This document shows positions 26,997 to 35,315 of a DNA stretch of 64,000 bases, piece after piece. Under the pieces are notes generated by a model. The model was not told the DNA's origin. It was given only the letters and a program-made list of their open reading frames with translations, and ran no database searches. The stretch spans positions 1-64,000 of the forward strand of contig JBGAQH010000005.1 of the NCBI GenBank assembly GCA_044220875.1, written 5' to 3'. Each line of letters opens with the position of its first letter. Within the stretch, counting starts at the first letter, position 1. This DNA is from JAEUIT01 sp044220875. Its GTDB lineage: Bacteria; Planctomycetota; Phycisphaerae; Phycisphaerales; SM1A02. The position numbers and the translations under genes are program-made.

Positions 26997-27014
26997 CACC
27001 CATCGCGATGGGTG
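26997..27014. promoter_or_regulatory. perfect 18-bp palindrome, possible operator
   Basis: CACCCATCG/CGATGGGTG is an uninterrupted 18-bp palindrome just upstream of the preferred start of the Gly/Ser-rich protein and 150 bases before the divergent queA. Its symmetry suits a dimeric repressor, but no regulator gene is nearby. Confidence 0.35.
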
Positions 27015-27168
27015 TGCCAGCGTGACGCGCATGCCGGCGGCGCCGATAAGATCACCCTTCGTTCGCATGCGTGACGGAATCGAGCGGAGTGCCCCTGCGC
27101 GGCGCCGATCCGACCATGCGGGCGCGCCGCCGAATCGCATCACCTGATGCATTCACGCAACAGCCCTG

Positions 27169-28281
27169 ATGCGGACCGACGACCTCGACTTTCCCTTCGA
27201 CGCCTCGCTCGTCGCCCGCACCCCGGCGACGCCGCGCGATGCGGCGCGACTGCTCGTCTACGAACGCTCGAGCGGCGCGGTCACGCACGCCCGGGTGCGC
27301 GACCTTCCGGCCTGGCTGCGGGCGGGCGACGCCCTCGTCGTCAACGAGACGACCGTCGCGCCGGCCCGGATCAAGGCCTTGCGCAGCGAGGGCGGGGCGC
27401 GGATCGAGGGGCTCCTCCTCGAGCGCCGCGGGCCGCGACGGTGGATGGCCCTCCTGCGAAACACGAAGCGGGTCGCCGAGGGCGAGCGGCTCCGCCTGGT
27501 CGGCCCCGACGCCTCCGGGCGGCAGGGGGCCGAAGCGAACCAGTTCGAACTGCTCTTTCTCGGGCGCGAAGGGGAAGGCTCGATCGTCGAGGTGCTCGGC
27601 GGAGCGTCCGCTGACGAGGCGTTGGCGCGGGTCGGCTGGACGCCGCTCCCGCCCTACATCCTCAAGGCTCGCCGCGACACGGGCGACGCCGACGATGGCC
27701 ACGAGGATGCCGAGGACCGGCAGCGCTACCAAACGGTCTTCGCGGCGCCGACCGACGCCCCCAGCGTTGCAGCCCCGACCGCGGGGCTTCATTTCACGCC
27801 CGAACTCGTCGAGACGCTGGCCCGGCGCGGAGTCGAGCGCATTCCCGTGTCGCTCCAGGTCGGCGCGGGCACGTTCAAGCCGGTCGAGACGGAACGGCTG
27901 GAGGACCATTCGATGCACACCGAGCGCTGCATGGTCTCGCATGCGGCGCTGGAACGGCTGCGCGACGTCCGAGCGAGGGCGATTGCGGGCGCCGGACGCA
28001 TCGTCGCCGTCGGCACCACGAGCGCCCGAACGTTGGAGTCATTGCCCTCGCCGCTGCCGCCCGCCGGTCCGCTCGTCTGGGAGACGAACATCCTCATCGC
28101 CCCGGGCCATCAGCCGCGGCTCGTCGATCTCCTCCTCACCAACTTTCACCTGCCGCGCTCGACGCTGCTGGCGTTGGTCGCGGCGTTCATCGGCCTTGAC
28201 GAACTCAAGCGCGTGTACGCGATCGCCACGGCCGAGCGCTATCGGTTCTACAGCTACGGCGACGCGATGTTGATTGCGTGA
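27169..28281 (+). CDS. queA: S-adenosylmethionine:tRNA ribosyltransferase-isomerase
   Basis: This 370-residue enzyme converts preQ1-modified tRNA to epoxyqueuosine, using the ribosyl moiety of SAM. Signatures include DALVVNETTVAPAR, YQTVFAA, SVAAPTAGLHFT, LQVGAGTFKPVE, VGTTSARTLES, TNFHLPRSTLLALVAAFIG and YSYGDAMLI at the C-terminus. The length is typical. A tgt gene for the preceding step is elsewhere in this window (50347), so queuosine synthesis is dispersed rather than in one operon. It is convergent with ffh, with only 18 bases between the stops. Confidence 0.96.
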   Translation: MRTDDLDFPFDASLVARTPATPRDAARLLVYERSSGAVTHARVRDLPAWLRAGDALVVNETTVAPARIKALRSEGGARIEGLLLERRGPRRWMALLRNTKRVAEGERLRLVGPDASGRQGAEANQFELLFLGREGEGSIVEVLGGASADEALARVGWTPLPPYILKARRDTGDADDGHEDAEDRQRYQTVFAAPTDAPSVAAPTAGLHFTPELVETLARRGVERIPVSLQVGAGTFKPVETERLEDHSMHTERCMVSHAALERLRDVRARAIAGAGRIVAVGTTSARTLESLPSPLPPAGPLVWETNILIAPGHQPRLVDLLLTNFHLPRSTLLALVAAFIGLDELKRVYAIATAERYRFYSYGDAMLIA

Positions 28282-28299
28282 CGCATCCGCCCGCCGCCA

Positions 28300-29796
28300 T
28301 CACTTCCGCTTCTTGAACTTCGACTTGGGGCTCACCGTCGCGGACGAGCCCTTCGAGCTCAGCCCCGGCATCTGGCCGAGTCCCGGCATCGCCCCGGAGT
28401 TGGCCATCTCCTTCGCCGCCTTCACCCGCGCTGCGAGTCCGCCGCCCGCCATCTGCTGGGTGAGCTTCTGCATCTGAAGGAAGCTGTCGACGAAGCGGTT
28501 GACCTCGTGTTCCTTGGTGCCGGAACCGGCGCTGATGCGGCGCGACCGGCCCTTGTTCACGACCTTGACGTTGTCGCGCTCGGCCTGGGTCATCGAGGAG
28601 CCGATCGCCTCGATGTGGTCGATCTGCTTGTCGTCGATGTTGATGCCCTTGAGGGCCGCGCCGACGCCGGGCAGCATGCCGAGAATCGTCTTGAGCGGAC
28701 CCATGCGCCGGATCGAGCGCATCTGGGCGATGAAGTCGTCGACGGTGAGCTGGCCCGCGGCCATCTTGTTGGCGAGCTTCTCGGCATCCGCCTCGCTCAC
28801 CTCCTGCTTGGCCTTCTCGACGAGCGAGACGACGTCGCCCATGCCGAGGATGCGCCCCGCGACGCGCTCGGGGTGGAATTCCTCGAGGGCATCCCACTTC
28901 TCGCCGGTGCCGACGAAGCGGACCGGCGCGCCGGTGACGAACTTCGCGCTCAGGGCGGCGCCGCCGCGCGATTCGGAGTCGAACTTCGTGAGGATCAGGC
29001 CGTCGACGTGGAGCTTCTCGTGGAAGGCCTTCGCGCTGCGGAGCGCGTCCTGGCCGGTCATCGAGTCGACGACGAGCAGCACCTGATGGGGCGAGACGGC
29101 GGTCTTGACCCCCTGAAGCTCCTTCATCAGGTCATCGTTGATGTGCAGGCGTCCGGCGGTGTCGAGGATCAGGACGTCGAACTTGCCCTCCTTCGCCGCC
29201 TTCCACGCCCGCTGGCAGACGCCGATCGCGACGCCGATGGCCTTGCCGTACTCGGCGCACTTGTCCGGCTCGCCGTAGAACTCGACGCGCGAGCCACCAG
29301 GAGCGGCGGCCTTGACCGTCTCGACCACCTGCCGAAGCTGCTCGACGGCGGCCGGCCGCTGGAGGTCGGCGGCGGCGACCATGACATTCAGGCCGCGACG
29401 GCGGCACCACGCGGCGACCTTGCCGCAGGTCGTCGTCTTTCCGGAGCCCTGCAGCCCACTCATCATGATGATGGTCGGACCGGGGGCGACGAACTCGATC
29501 GGATCGACGCGGCGCTCGGGATCCTCGGGATCGCCGCCCATGAGGGCCACGAGACGATCGTGGATGATGCCGATCATCTCCTGGCCCGGCTTCAGGCTCT
29601 TGGTGACGTTGCGGCCGACCGATTCCTTGAGGACCTCCTCGCAGAAGGAATGGACGACATCCTGGTGCACGTCCGCCTCGAGGAGGGCCGTCTGCACGTC
29701 GGCCATGGCGTCGCGGACGTTCGTTTCGCTGATCGTGCCCTTGCCGCTGACCTTGCGGAAGAAGTCGCCAAACCGTTCACTCAGGGTGTCGAACAC
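28300..29796 (-). CDS. ffh: Signal recognition particle protein Ffh
   Basis: This 498-residue GTPase binds SRP RNA and signal sequences, delivering nascent membrane proteins to FtsY. It has the N domain (about 1-90), the G domain with P-loop GLQGSGKTTTCGK, DTAGRLHIND and TKFDSESRGGAAL, and a Met-rich M domain (MAAGQLTVDDFIAQM onward). It ends in a basic KSKFKKRK tail. The start is taken as GTG at 29796, since GGAG lies 7 bases upstream and the product then begins like other Ffh proteins; a longer frame from 29952 has no such support. All SRP54 motifs are intact. Confidence 0.96.
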   Translation of the reverse strand: MFDTLSERFGDFFRKVSGKGTISETNVRDAMADVQTALLEADVHQDVVHSFCEEVLKESVGRNVTKSLKPGQEMIGIIHDRLVALMGGDPEDPERRVDPIEFVAPGPTIIMMSGLQGSGKTTTCGKVAAWCRRRGLNVMVAAADLQRPAAVEQLRQVVETVKAAAPGGSRVEFYGEPDKCAEYGKAIGVAIGVCQRAWKAAKEGKFDVLILDTAGRLHINDDLMKELQGVKTAVSPHQVLLVVDSMTGQDALRSAKAFHEKLHVDGLILTKFDSESRGGAALSAKFVTGAPVRFVGTGEKWDALEEFHPERVAGRILGMGDVVSLVEKAKQEVSEADAEKLANKMAAGQLTVDDFIAQMRSIRRMGPLKTILGMLPGVGAALKGINIDDKQIDHIEAIGSSMTQAERDNVKVVNKGRSRRISAGSGTKEHEVNRFVDSFLQMQKLTQQMAGGGLAARVKAAKEMANSGAMPGLGQMPGLSSKGSSATVSPKSKFKKRK

Positions 29797-29977
29797 GAGG
29801 ATCTCCAGACCGCGGCGAGCCGCAGCGAAAGGGGCGCATGGAATCGCGCCGACCGATGACATCCGGGCCGGGGCTTGACCGCGTGGGATGGTACAGGCAC
29901 CGGTCGGTGTGTGCGGTACAGTGGAATCGTCTCCCGGCGGTTGGGGTCGCACCGCCGCCCGGCTCCTCCCGTGCCCG

Positions 29978-31603
29978 ATGAAGACCGTGATCGAACAACT
30001 CCGTCGACGGCCCGCGCTCTGCGTCGGTTCGCGCGCAGGGCACGTCCCGGAGCAGGACGCCGCGCTCGGCAGTCCGGGCCGACGGTCGGGGGTTCTCGCG
30101 GCAGCGATGGTCGCGGTGGCGGGGGGCCTTCTGCCCGTCGGATGCAGCGCCGCCCGGGAGCAGATCGAACGGGCCCAGGCGACCTACGCCGCCGGCAACC
30201 CCGACGCCGCCTATCGCATGCTCTCCGCCGACCGGAACCTGCGGGACGAGACCCGCGACGGATTCCTCTGGCGTCTCGAGGAAGGCAAGATGGCCCACGA
30301 CGCCGGGCACTTCGCCGAAGGTTGGGCGGTCCTGAGCGAGGCGAGCCTGCTGGCCGACCGGATCGACCTCGAATGGTCGAAGACCTCGGTGGGTGAGGAG
30401 TTCGGCTCGGTTGCCGTCAACGACCGATTGAGGGTCTTCCGCGGCTCCTACGCCGACCGCATCGCGATGGAGAACGCGCGGGTCATTGCGGCCCTGGCCA
30501 ACGGCGACGCGCTCGGCGCCGCCACCGCGGCGCGGCGCATCGCCGAACGGCAGCGCGAGGCGGAGGTCGACCAGGCGAAGCGGATCGCCGCGGTCGGCAA
30601 GGAAATCGACAGGCGGGGCGGCTCGAAGACGGTGAGCGAACTGTTAGGACGCGAGGGAGTGGACCTCACCAGGGCCTATGCCGCCTACCTCAATCCGCTC
30701 GGCTCCTGGCTTTCGGGAATCCTGCAGTGCTCGACCGGCGACGGGAACGACCGTCAGCGCGGCGAGACCGAACTGAAGCGGGCCCTGGCGATGATGCCGG
30801 AGAACCGGACGCTGCTTGCCGAAGTCGAGCACAATCCCTTCGATCTGGCCAAGGGCGGCGAACGGCAGGTGATCGTCCTCTTCGAGAACGGCATCGCCCC
30901 GCGACTCGACCAGGAGACGATTGCGCTCATCACGCCGTGGTTGGGGCTGAGCACGATTCCCTACCCGCGGCAGCGCCGCAATCCGCGGCCCGCCCAAGCG
31001 CTCGAGGCCCGCGGCGGCGGCGCGGTCGTGCGCACCGAAACGCTCGCCGACTACGACGCGATTTGGGAGCGGGACTTTCAGCAGCGGCTTCCCGAGATCA
31101 TCCTGCGCACGGTCGTGATGGTCGCGGCGAAGGAGGCCGCGACCTTCGCCGCCTCCGAGTCCCTCGGCCACCAGGCCCGCCGCGGCAGCGACGGCGCCGC
31201 GATCGGCCAGATCGCGGTCCTCATCGGGGCCAGCATCTACAAGTACGCGACCAACAAGTCCGACCTGCGAACCTGGCTGAGCATCCCCGCCGAGGTCCAG
31301 ATCGCCCAGCTCCCGCGCCCTGCCGACAACGCCATCGATCTCGCCCTCGTGAACGGCGGCGTCGGGTATGGCGCGACGAAGGTGGCGCTTCCCGACGCGC
31401 CGGTCTCCCTGGTCTGGGTCCGCTCGGCGGTCCCCGGCCAACTCATCGTGGTCGCCTGTCCGCTGCGGGCGAGCTACGAGGTGCCCGCCGCCAAGGGCTC
31501 ATCGGAATCGTCGGACGAGAGCGCCCCAACGAATCTCCCATCGCAACCGCCATCGCCATCGCCATCGCCATCGTCACCACCACCACCATCCGGAGGAACC
31601 TGA
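29978..31603 (+). CDS. COG3014-like lipoprotein, first gene of an LpoB-type envelope operon
   Basis: This 541-residue protein has a long N-terminal segment leading to a hydrophobic stretch and lipobox LLPVGC (Cys near 56), so it is probably an outer-membrane or periplasmic lipoprotein. TPR-like helices follow (REQIERAQATYAAGNPDAAYRML), then a central helical region and a C-terminal beta-rich part after about residue 300. The layout and gene order match what I recall of COG3014 proteins, which sit next to YcfL and LpoB. The C-terminus is a Ser-Pro run encoded by a hexamer microsatellite. Its stop overlaps the ycfL start (TGATG). The family function is unknown. An alternative start at 29888 exists. 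Confidence 0.78.
   Translation: MKTVIEQLRRRPALCVGSRAGHVPEQDAALGSPGRRSGVLAAAMVAVAGGLLPVGCSAAREQIERAQATYAAGNPDAAYRMLSADRNLRDETRDGFLWRLEEGKMAHDAGHFAEGWAVLSEASLLADRIDLEWSKTSVGEEFGSVAVNDRLRVFRGSYADRIAMENARVIAALANGDALGAATAARRIAERQREAEVDQAKRIAAVGKEIDRRGGSKTVSELLGREGVDLTRAYAAYLNPLGSWLSGILQCSTGDGNDRQRGETELKRALAMMPENRTLLAEVEHNPFDLAKGGERQVIVLFENGIAPRLDQETIALITPWLGLSTIPYPRQRRNPRPAQALEARGGGAVVRTETLADYDAIWERDFQQRLPEIILRTVVMVAAKEAATFAASESLGHQARRGSDGAAIGQIAVLIGASIYKYATNKSDLRTWLSIPAEVQIAQLPRPADNAIDLALVNGGVGYGATKVALPDAPVSLVWVRSAVPGQLIVVACPLRASYEVPAAKGSSESSDESAPTNLPSQPPSPSPSPSSPPPPSGGT
31551..31589 (+). repeat. hexamer/trinucleotide microsatellite at the end of the COG3014-like gene
   Basis: About four copies of CATCGC are followed by CAC repeats, encoding the Ser-Pro/Pro-rich C-terminus. 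Changes in hexamer number would alter tail length without a frameshift. Confidence 0.8.
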
Positions 31604-32013
31604 TGCGCACCGCTGCCATCCTCACCCTTGCCGCCGTCGCGACCCTCGCCGGCGCCTGCACCTCAAGCAACGTGTACGAGACCAAGAACGCCCGCCCCAA
31701 CGCCATCGAGTTCGACTCCAAGATCTCGAATCCCTTCCTGAAGGGGCGCGTCGACGTGACGAGCTGTTATGTGGGTCAGACTCCCGACGGCCTGCTCCGC
31801 GTGCAGGTGAACATCCAGAACCGGTCCGGTGGCAACGCCCAGTACATGTACGCCTTCACCTGGTTTGACGCCTCCGGCCTGAAGATCGGGAACAACCACG
31901 ACTTCTGGACCCGCCGCGAGATGAACACCGGCGCCTCCGGCGAGATCTCCGGCCTCGCCCCGACCAAGGGCACCGTCGACTGGCGCCTCGAAATCCGACC
32001 GTGGGACAAGTGA
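31603..32013 (+). CDS. ycfL: YcfL-family (DUF1425) lipoprotein
   Basis: This 136-residue protein has a lipoprotein signal peptide ending in LAGACTSS (Cys near 19). The mature domain is a small beta-sandwich-like sequence with the DUF1425/YcfL features VNIQNRSGG and YMYAFTWFDASGLKIG, and an ending similar to APTKGTVDWRLEIR. YcfL precedes lpoB in E. coli too. Its function is not known. The ATG overlaps the upstream stop and follows a strong GGAGG at 31592-31596, which fixes the start. Confidence 0.88.
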   Translation: MRTAAILTLAAVATLAGACTSSNVYETKNARPNAIEFDSKISNPFLKGRVDVTSCYVGQTPDGLLRVQVNIQNRSGGNAQYMYAFTWFDASGLKIGNNHDFWTRREMNTGASGEISGLAPTKGTVDWRLEIRPWDK

Positions 32014-32078
32014 GTCGCTCGCAGACCGCATCGGCCGTCCTACCGTCCCCCTCGCACCACGATCTCCCTGGAGCATCC

Positions 32079-32690
32079 ATGGCTTCTCCGCTTCGCCTCA
32101 CGACCCTTTCGCTCGGCACCCTTCTCGTTCTCAGCTCCCTCAGCGCCTGCAACTCGCCGCCGCGCCGCATCGATCCGACCGGTCCCGAGTCGGTGACGAC
32201 CAACCAGCTTGACTACAGCGACCTGCGCGAATGGTCGGACAGCCTCACGCAGGAGATGCTCAACGACGGCTACCTCGAGAACTACCAGAAGCCGGTGCTC
32301 ATGCAGGTGAGCAACGTCCAGAACAAGACCTCGATCCCCGACATCAACACCGAGATGGTCCTCGGGCGAATTCGCGCGAATCTCCGCAAGGACAACCGTG
32401 TCCGCTTCGTCGCCACGCTCGGCAGCGATGCCCGCGACGGCAGCGTTCGCGAGAACCGCGAGCTCACCAACGACCCGATGTTCGACCAGAAGCAGGTGGC
32501 GGAGAAGACCGCCCAGGGCACCGCGTCGGTCCCGAGCCTCTCGGTCAATTGCCAGATCCTCTCCGCGACGCAGGTGACGCCGACCGCCCGGCAGCGCAAC
32601 TACGAGATGCGCATGTGGGTCGTCGATCTCCGCAACGGCGAGACGGTCTGGGAAGGCTTCTCGAACACGGTCGGCAAGGTGCAGCGCTAA
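32079..32690 (+). CDS. lpoB: LpoB-like penicillin-binding-protein activator lipoprotein
   Basis: This 203-residue lipoprotein has a signal peptide with lipobox LSACN, a short linker, and an LpoB/CsgG-like alpha-beta domain (about 50-203). The domain includes LMQVSNVQNKTSIPDINTEM, RFVATLG, and the C-terminal YEMRMWVVDLRNGETVWEG, typical of the family. In E. coli LpoB crosses the periplasm to activate PBP1b. The start ATG at 32079 follows GGAG and produces a proper signal peptide. It lies between ycfL and a CsgG-like gene, all on one strand. It implies peptidoglycan synthesis under outer-membrane lipoprotein control; the partner PBP is not in the window. Confidence 0.88.
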   Translation: MASPLRLTTLSLGTLLVLSSLSACNSPPRRIDPTGPESVTTNQLDYSDLREWSDSLTQEMLNDGYLENYQKPVLMQVSNVQNKTSIPDINTEMVLGRIRANLRKDNRVRFVATLGSDARDGSVRENRELTNDPMFDQKQVAEKTAQGTASVPSLSVNCQILSATQVTPTARQRNYEMRMWVVDLRNGETVWEGFSNTVGKVQR

Positions 32691-32718
32691 CGTCGAGCCC
32701 GCACACTTCGGAGTCCCC

Positions 32719-33960
32719 ATGCGAACTCTCATCATCCTGGTCGTTGCGACGGTCGCCGCATTCCTCGCCGTCGATGCGTGCGCCATCGCCTCCCCGCAGG
32801 CGCCGGCGAACGCGACGAGGATCGTGGAGCTGCAGGTGAAGGCGAAGGCCCCGACGGCCGAGCTGGCCCTGCGGCGGGCGATCGCCGACGCCGCCCAGCA
32901 GGTGAACGCGCCGTCGATCGCCGCCGACGCCACGCGAAAGCAGCGCTTCGAGGACTCGATGCGGGACCTTGACCTGGCCCTCGCCGCGCCGGACCAGAGC
33001 GTGAGCGGCATGGCGGCGAACATCCGCACGCTGAGTCGCGGGCTCGTCGATCACGTGACGGTCCTCGACAATCGCGAGGCGGCGGCGGAGCGGGAGGTGA
33101 CGGCGCTCGTGGGCGTCGCGGTCTTCGAGAACCGGCTCGCGACCAGGAAGACGATCGCGGTGATGAACTTCCGCACCGCGAGCGAGAGCTTCGCCTTCGG
33201 CGGCAACCCGGTGCGGGGGAGCGAGATCGCCCGCAAGCTCGCCGATCAGACGACCGAGCGACTCGTGCAGACCGGCGTCCTCACCGTCCTCGACCGCGTG
33301 CACATCGACGAGATGGCGAAGGAGCGGAACTTCGTCGAGATCTACGGACGCACGCCCGAGGAACTCGCCCGCTTCGGCAAGATGTTGGGTGCCGACCTGC
33401 TCCTCGTCGGCTCGATCGAGACGGCGGGTCTCGAGACCGCGACGCAGACGGTGCAGGCCTCGGGCTACAGCTTCTCGCGTTCCTATGCGGGCATGTCCGT
33501 CGCGGCCCGGCTCGTCGACGTGCAGACCGGCGCGATCGCCTGGGCGGACACGATTCGCCTGGGGTACGACAACTCGCAGTTGAGCCGCATGTTCCCCGGC
33601 GGCTCTCCCGACGCCTCGGGCACGCTCATCGCGCTCCTCGAGCAGATGACCGGCTCGCTGGTGGGGACGATCGTCGAGAGCGTCGCTCCGATCAAGGTGG
33701 CGCTCGTCGACGGCGACACGGTCTGGCTCAATCGCGGCAGCGGTCGGCTTGAGGCGGGCACGCGGCTTCAGATCCGCGGCGGCGGGCAGGACATCGTCGA
33801 TCCGGACACCGGCGAGAGCCTCGGCCAGGCGGAGCGGACCATCGCGGTGATTGAGGTGGTCTCGGTGGACGGCAAGAAGAGCCAATGTCGCGTGATCGAG
33901 GGGAAGGGCGGCGAACTGAAACCCGGCCAGCTCGCTCGGCCCCTGGCAGTGCCGAGGTGA
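32719..33960 (+). CDS. Periplasmic CsgG/FlgT-like protein
   Basis: This 413-residue protein has an N-terminal signal peptide (about 1-24). A short domain follows (about 38-125) with a repeated-Ala helix resembling the FlgT N-terminal region. A CsgG-type domain (about 140-300) contains IAVMNFRTASES, LVQTGVLTVLDRVHIDEM, GADLLLVGSIE, and RLVDVQTGAIAWADT. The C-terminal domain (about 310-413) resembles the FlgT C-terminal beta domain (VDGDTVWLNRG). CsgG proteins form outer-membrane pores in the curli system and FlgT is a flagellar periplasmic ring part; neither system is here. Likely role: envelope complex with the adjacent lipoproteins. Confidence 0.82.
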   Translation: MRTLIILVVATVAAFLAVDACAIASPQAPANATRIVELQVKAKAPTAELALRRAIADAAQQVNAPSIAADATRKQRFEDSMRDLDLALAAPDQSVSGMAANIRTLSRGLVDHVTVLDNREAAAEREVTALVGVAVFENRLATRKTIAVMNFRTASESFAFGGNPVRGSEIARKLADQTTERLVQTGVLTVLDRVHIDEMAKERNFVEIYGRTPEELARFGKMLGADLLLVGSIETAGLETATQTVQASGYSFSRSYAGMSVAARLVDVQTGAIAWADTIRLGYDNSQLSRMFPGGSPDASGTLIALLEQMTGSLVGTIVESVAPIKVALVDGDTVWLNRGSGRLEAGTRLQIRGGGQDIVDPDTGESLGQAERTIAVIEVVSVDGKKSQCRVIEGKGGELKPGQLARPLAVPR

Positions 33961-35315
33961 CGGCGCCGGGCCTGACGACCCTGACATCCGACCATCGCCG
34001 CGTCGCGCGGCGATGGTCGTTTCGTCTGGCGGTTGCGGTGGCCGCGGGATTTCTCGTGAGCGCCACGATCATGGCGCTCATCGCCACCGCGGGAATCATG
34101 CATCCCTTTGACGTCGAGTTCGAGTCCCTCGGACCGCCCGACGCCGACGGCCGTGAGTCGATGCTCTACGTCATCGCCCGCGACGGATTCCGGTACGCCG
34201 AACCCATGGCCCGCGTGCGCACCGCTCGCGGCCCGGTGCCGAACGGCGATCGGGCGACGCTCGCCGCGGGCTGGCCCTGGCTTGAGGCGAGTGCGTCGAT
34301 CGAGGGACTCTCGATCGGAACCCAGCACGCCGAGGGAGGCATCGCGATCGATCGCGGTTGGCTTCCGTGGACCGGCGTCGGGCCGCCGCTCAAGGCCGTG
34401 ATTCCGCTCCGGCCGATCTGGTCCGGACTCCTCGGAAACACGATCGTGTGGAGCGGGGCCGTCGGGCTGGCGTGGTGGTGTGCGGCCCGCATCCGGGCGA
34501 TTCGTCTCGTGCGGCGCGGGCAGGTCGTTACAGCGGCGCTGATCGCGATCGTTTTCGGGGCCACGACGACCGTGCTGATCGCCCGCTGGTGCGCCCGCTC
34601 GCTTGATCCGCAGCGATCGCTGGATCTCCTGACCGGCGACGCGGCGGTCGTCGAATACGCGTGGGCGGTGGATCATGGCGCAATCCTCTTCCACAAGCGT
34701 TGGGGCGTCGCCCACGCGTGGCGGGTCGAGCGCGAGCCCGATCGGGTGCCGTCGGGGGCCGAGCCGCTGCCGTGGGGCATCGACGAGGCGACGCTCGACG
34801 CGTCACCGCAGCGCGTCGACGACCTCGCGGGCTGGCCCCTCTACGCGATGCGAACGGTGCGGATCTTCGGCGGCGGTCGGCTCGACGCCGAAGGTCCCGA
34901 TGAGCGGGCGAAGCTCACGATGGAAAGCGGCGCGGTGAGCGAGGACGCGGAGCACTATCAGAGCCGCATCGGGCGCGGACGGGTCGGCGCCGTGTGGCCG
35001 GTTGCGGCACGGCTCGTTCCGGCCTTCGCTCCGGGCGGAATCGTCTGGACCGGCTTTCTGCTCGACACGCTTCTCTTCGGAACGCTGGCCTTCGCGGCCC
35101 TCTGGGCGTGCGGCCGCGCTCCGCTGCGGCGAACGCGGCGATGTCGGCGCGGACTGTGCGGCGCGTGCGGCCACGCGCTGGCCGGCGCGGCCCGATGCGC
35201 CGAGTGCGGCGCCGCCGCTGAGGTCATCGCGCGCGGGCAACCCAGCGCCGCAGCCGCTCCCGATCCCACGCGTTCACGCAGCGCTCCGCGGTCAGCCAGC
35301 CGCGACGGCCGGTGA
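33957..35315 (+). CDS. Membrane protein with C-terminal zinc ribbon, unknown function
   Basis: This protein of about 452 residues has a basic N-terminus followed by a transmembrane helix, an external region, a central pair of helices (about 155-215), another external domain, and a final helix. It ends with a cytoplasmic CGACGHALAGAARCAECG zinc ribbon. This motif is the same kind as in the HEAT-repeat protein at 11206. The GTG start overlaps the CsgG-like stop (GTGA), suggesting coupling, but a terminator-like hairpin lies inside its first codons. The last 92 bases overlap the convergent polX gene. Function unknown. Confidence 0.72.
   Translation: MTAPGLTTLTSDHRRVARRWSFRLAVAVAAGFLVSATIMALIATAGIMHPFDVEFESLGPPDADGRESMLYVIARDGFRYAEPMARVRTARGPVPNGDRATLAAGWPWLEASASIEGLSIGTQHAEGGIAIDRGWLPWTGVGPPLKAVIPLRPIWSGLLGNTIVWSGAVGLAWWCAARIRAIRLVRRGQVVTAALIAIVFGATTTVLIARWCARSLDPQRSLDLLTGDAAVVEYAWAVDHGAILFHKRWGVAHAWRVEREPDRVPSGAEPLPWGIDEATLDASPQRVDDLAGWPLYAMRTVRIFGGGRLDAEGPDERAKLTMESGAVSEDAEHYQSRIGRGRVGAVWPVAARLVPAFAPGGIVWTGFLLDTLLFGTLAFAALWACGRAPLRRTRRCRRGLCGACGHALAGAARCAECGAAAEVIARGQPSAAAAPDPTRSRSAPRSASRDGR
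33989..34022 (+). terminator. strong terminator-like hairpin inside the start of a gene
   Basis: A perfect 14-bp stem (CGACCATCGCCGCG and complement) with a TCG loop is followed by TTTCGT. It lies 29 bases after the CsgG-like stop and within the first 22 codons of the downstream membrane protein, encoding DHRRVARRWS. Confidence 0.75.
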
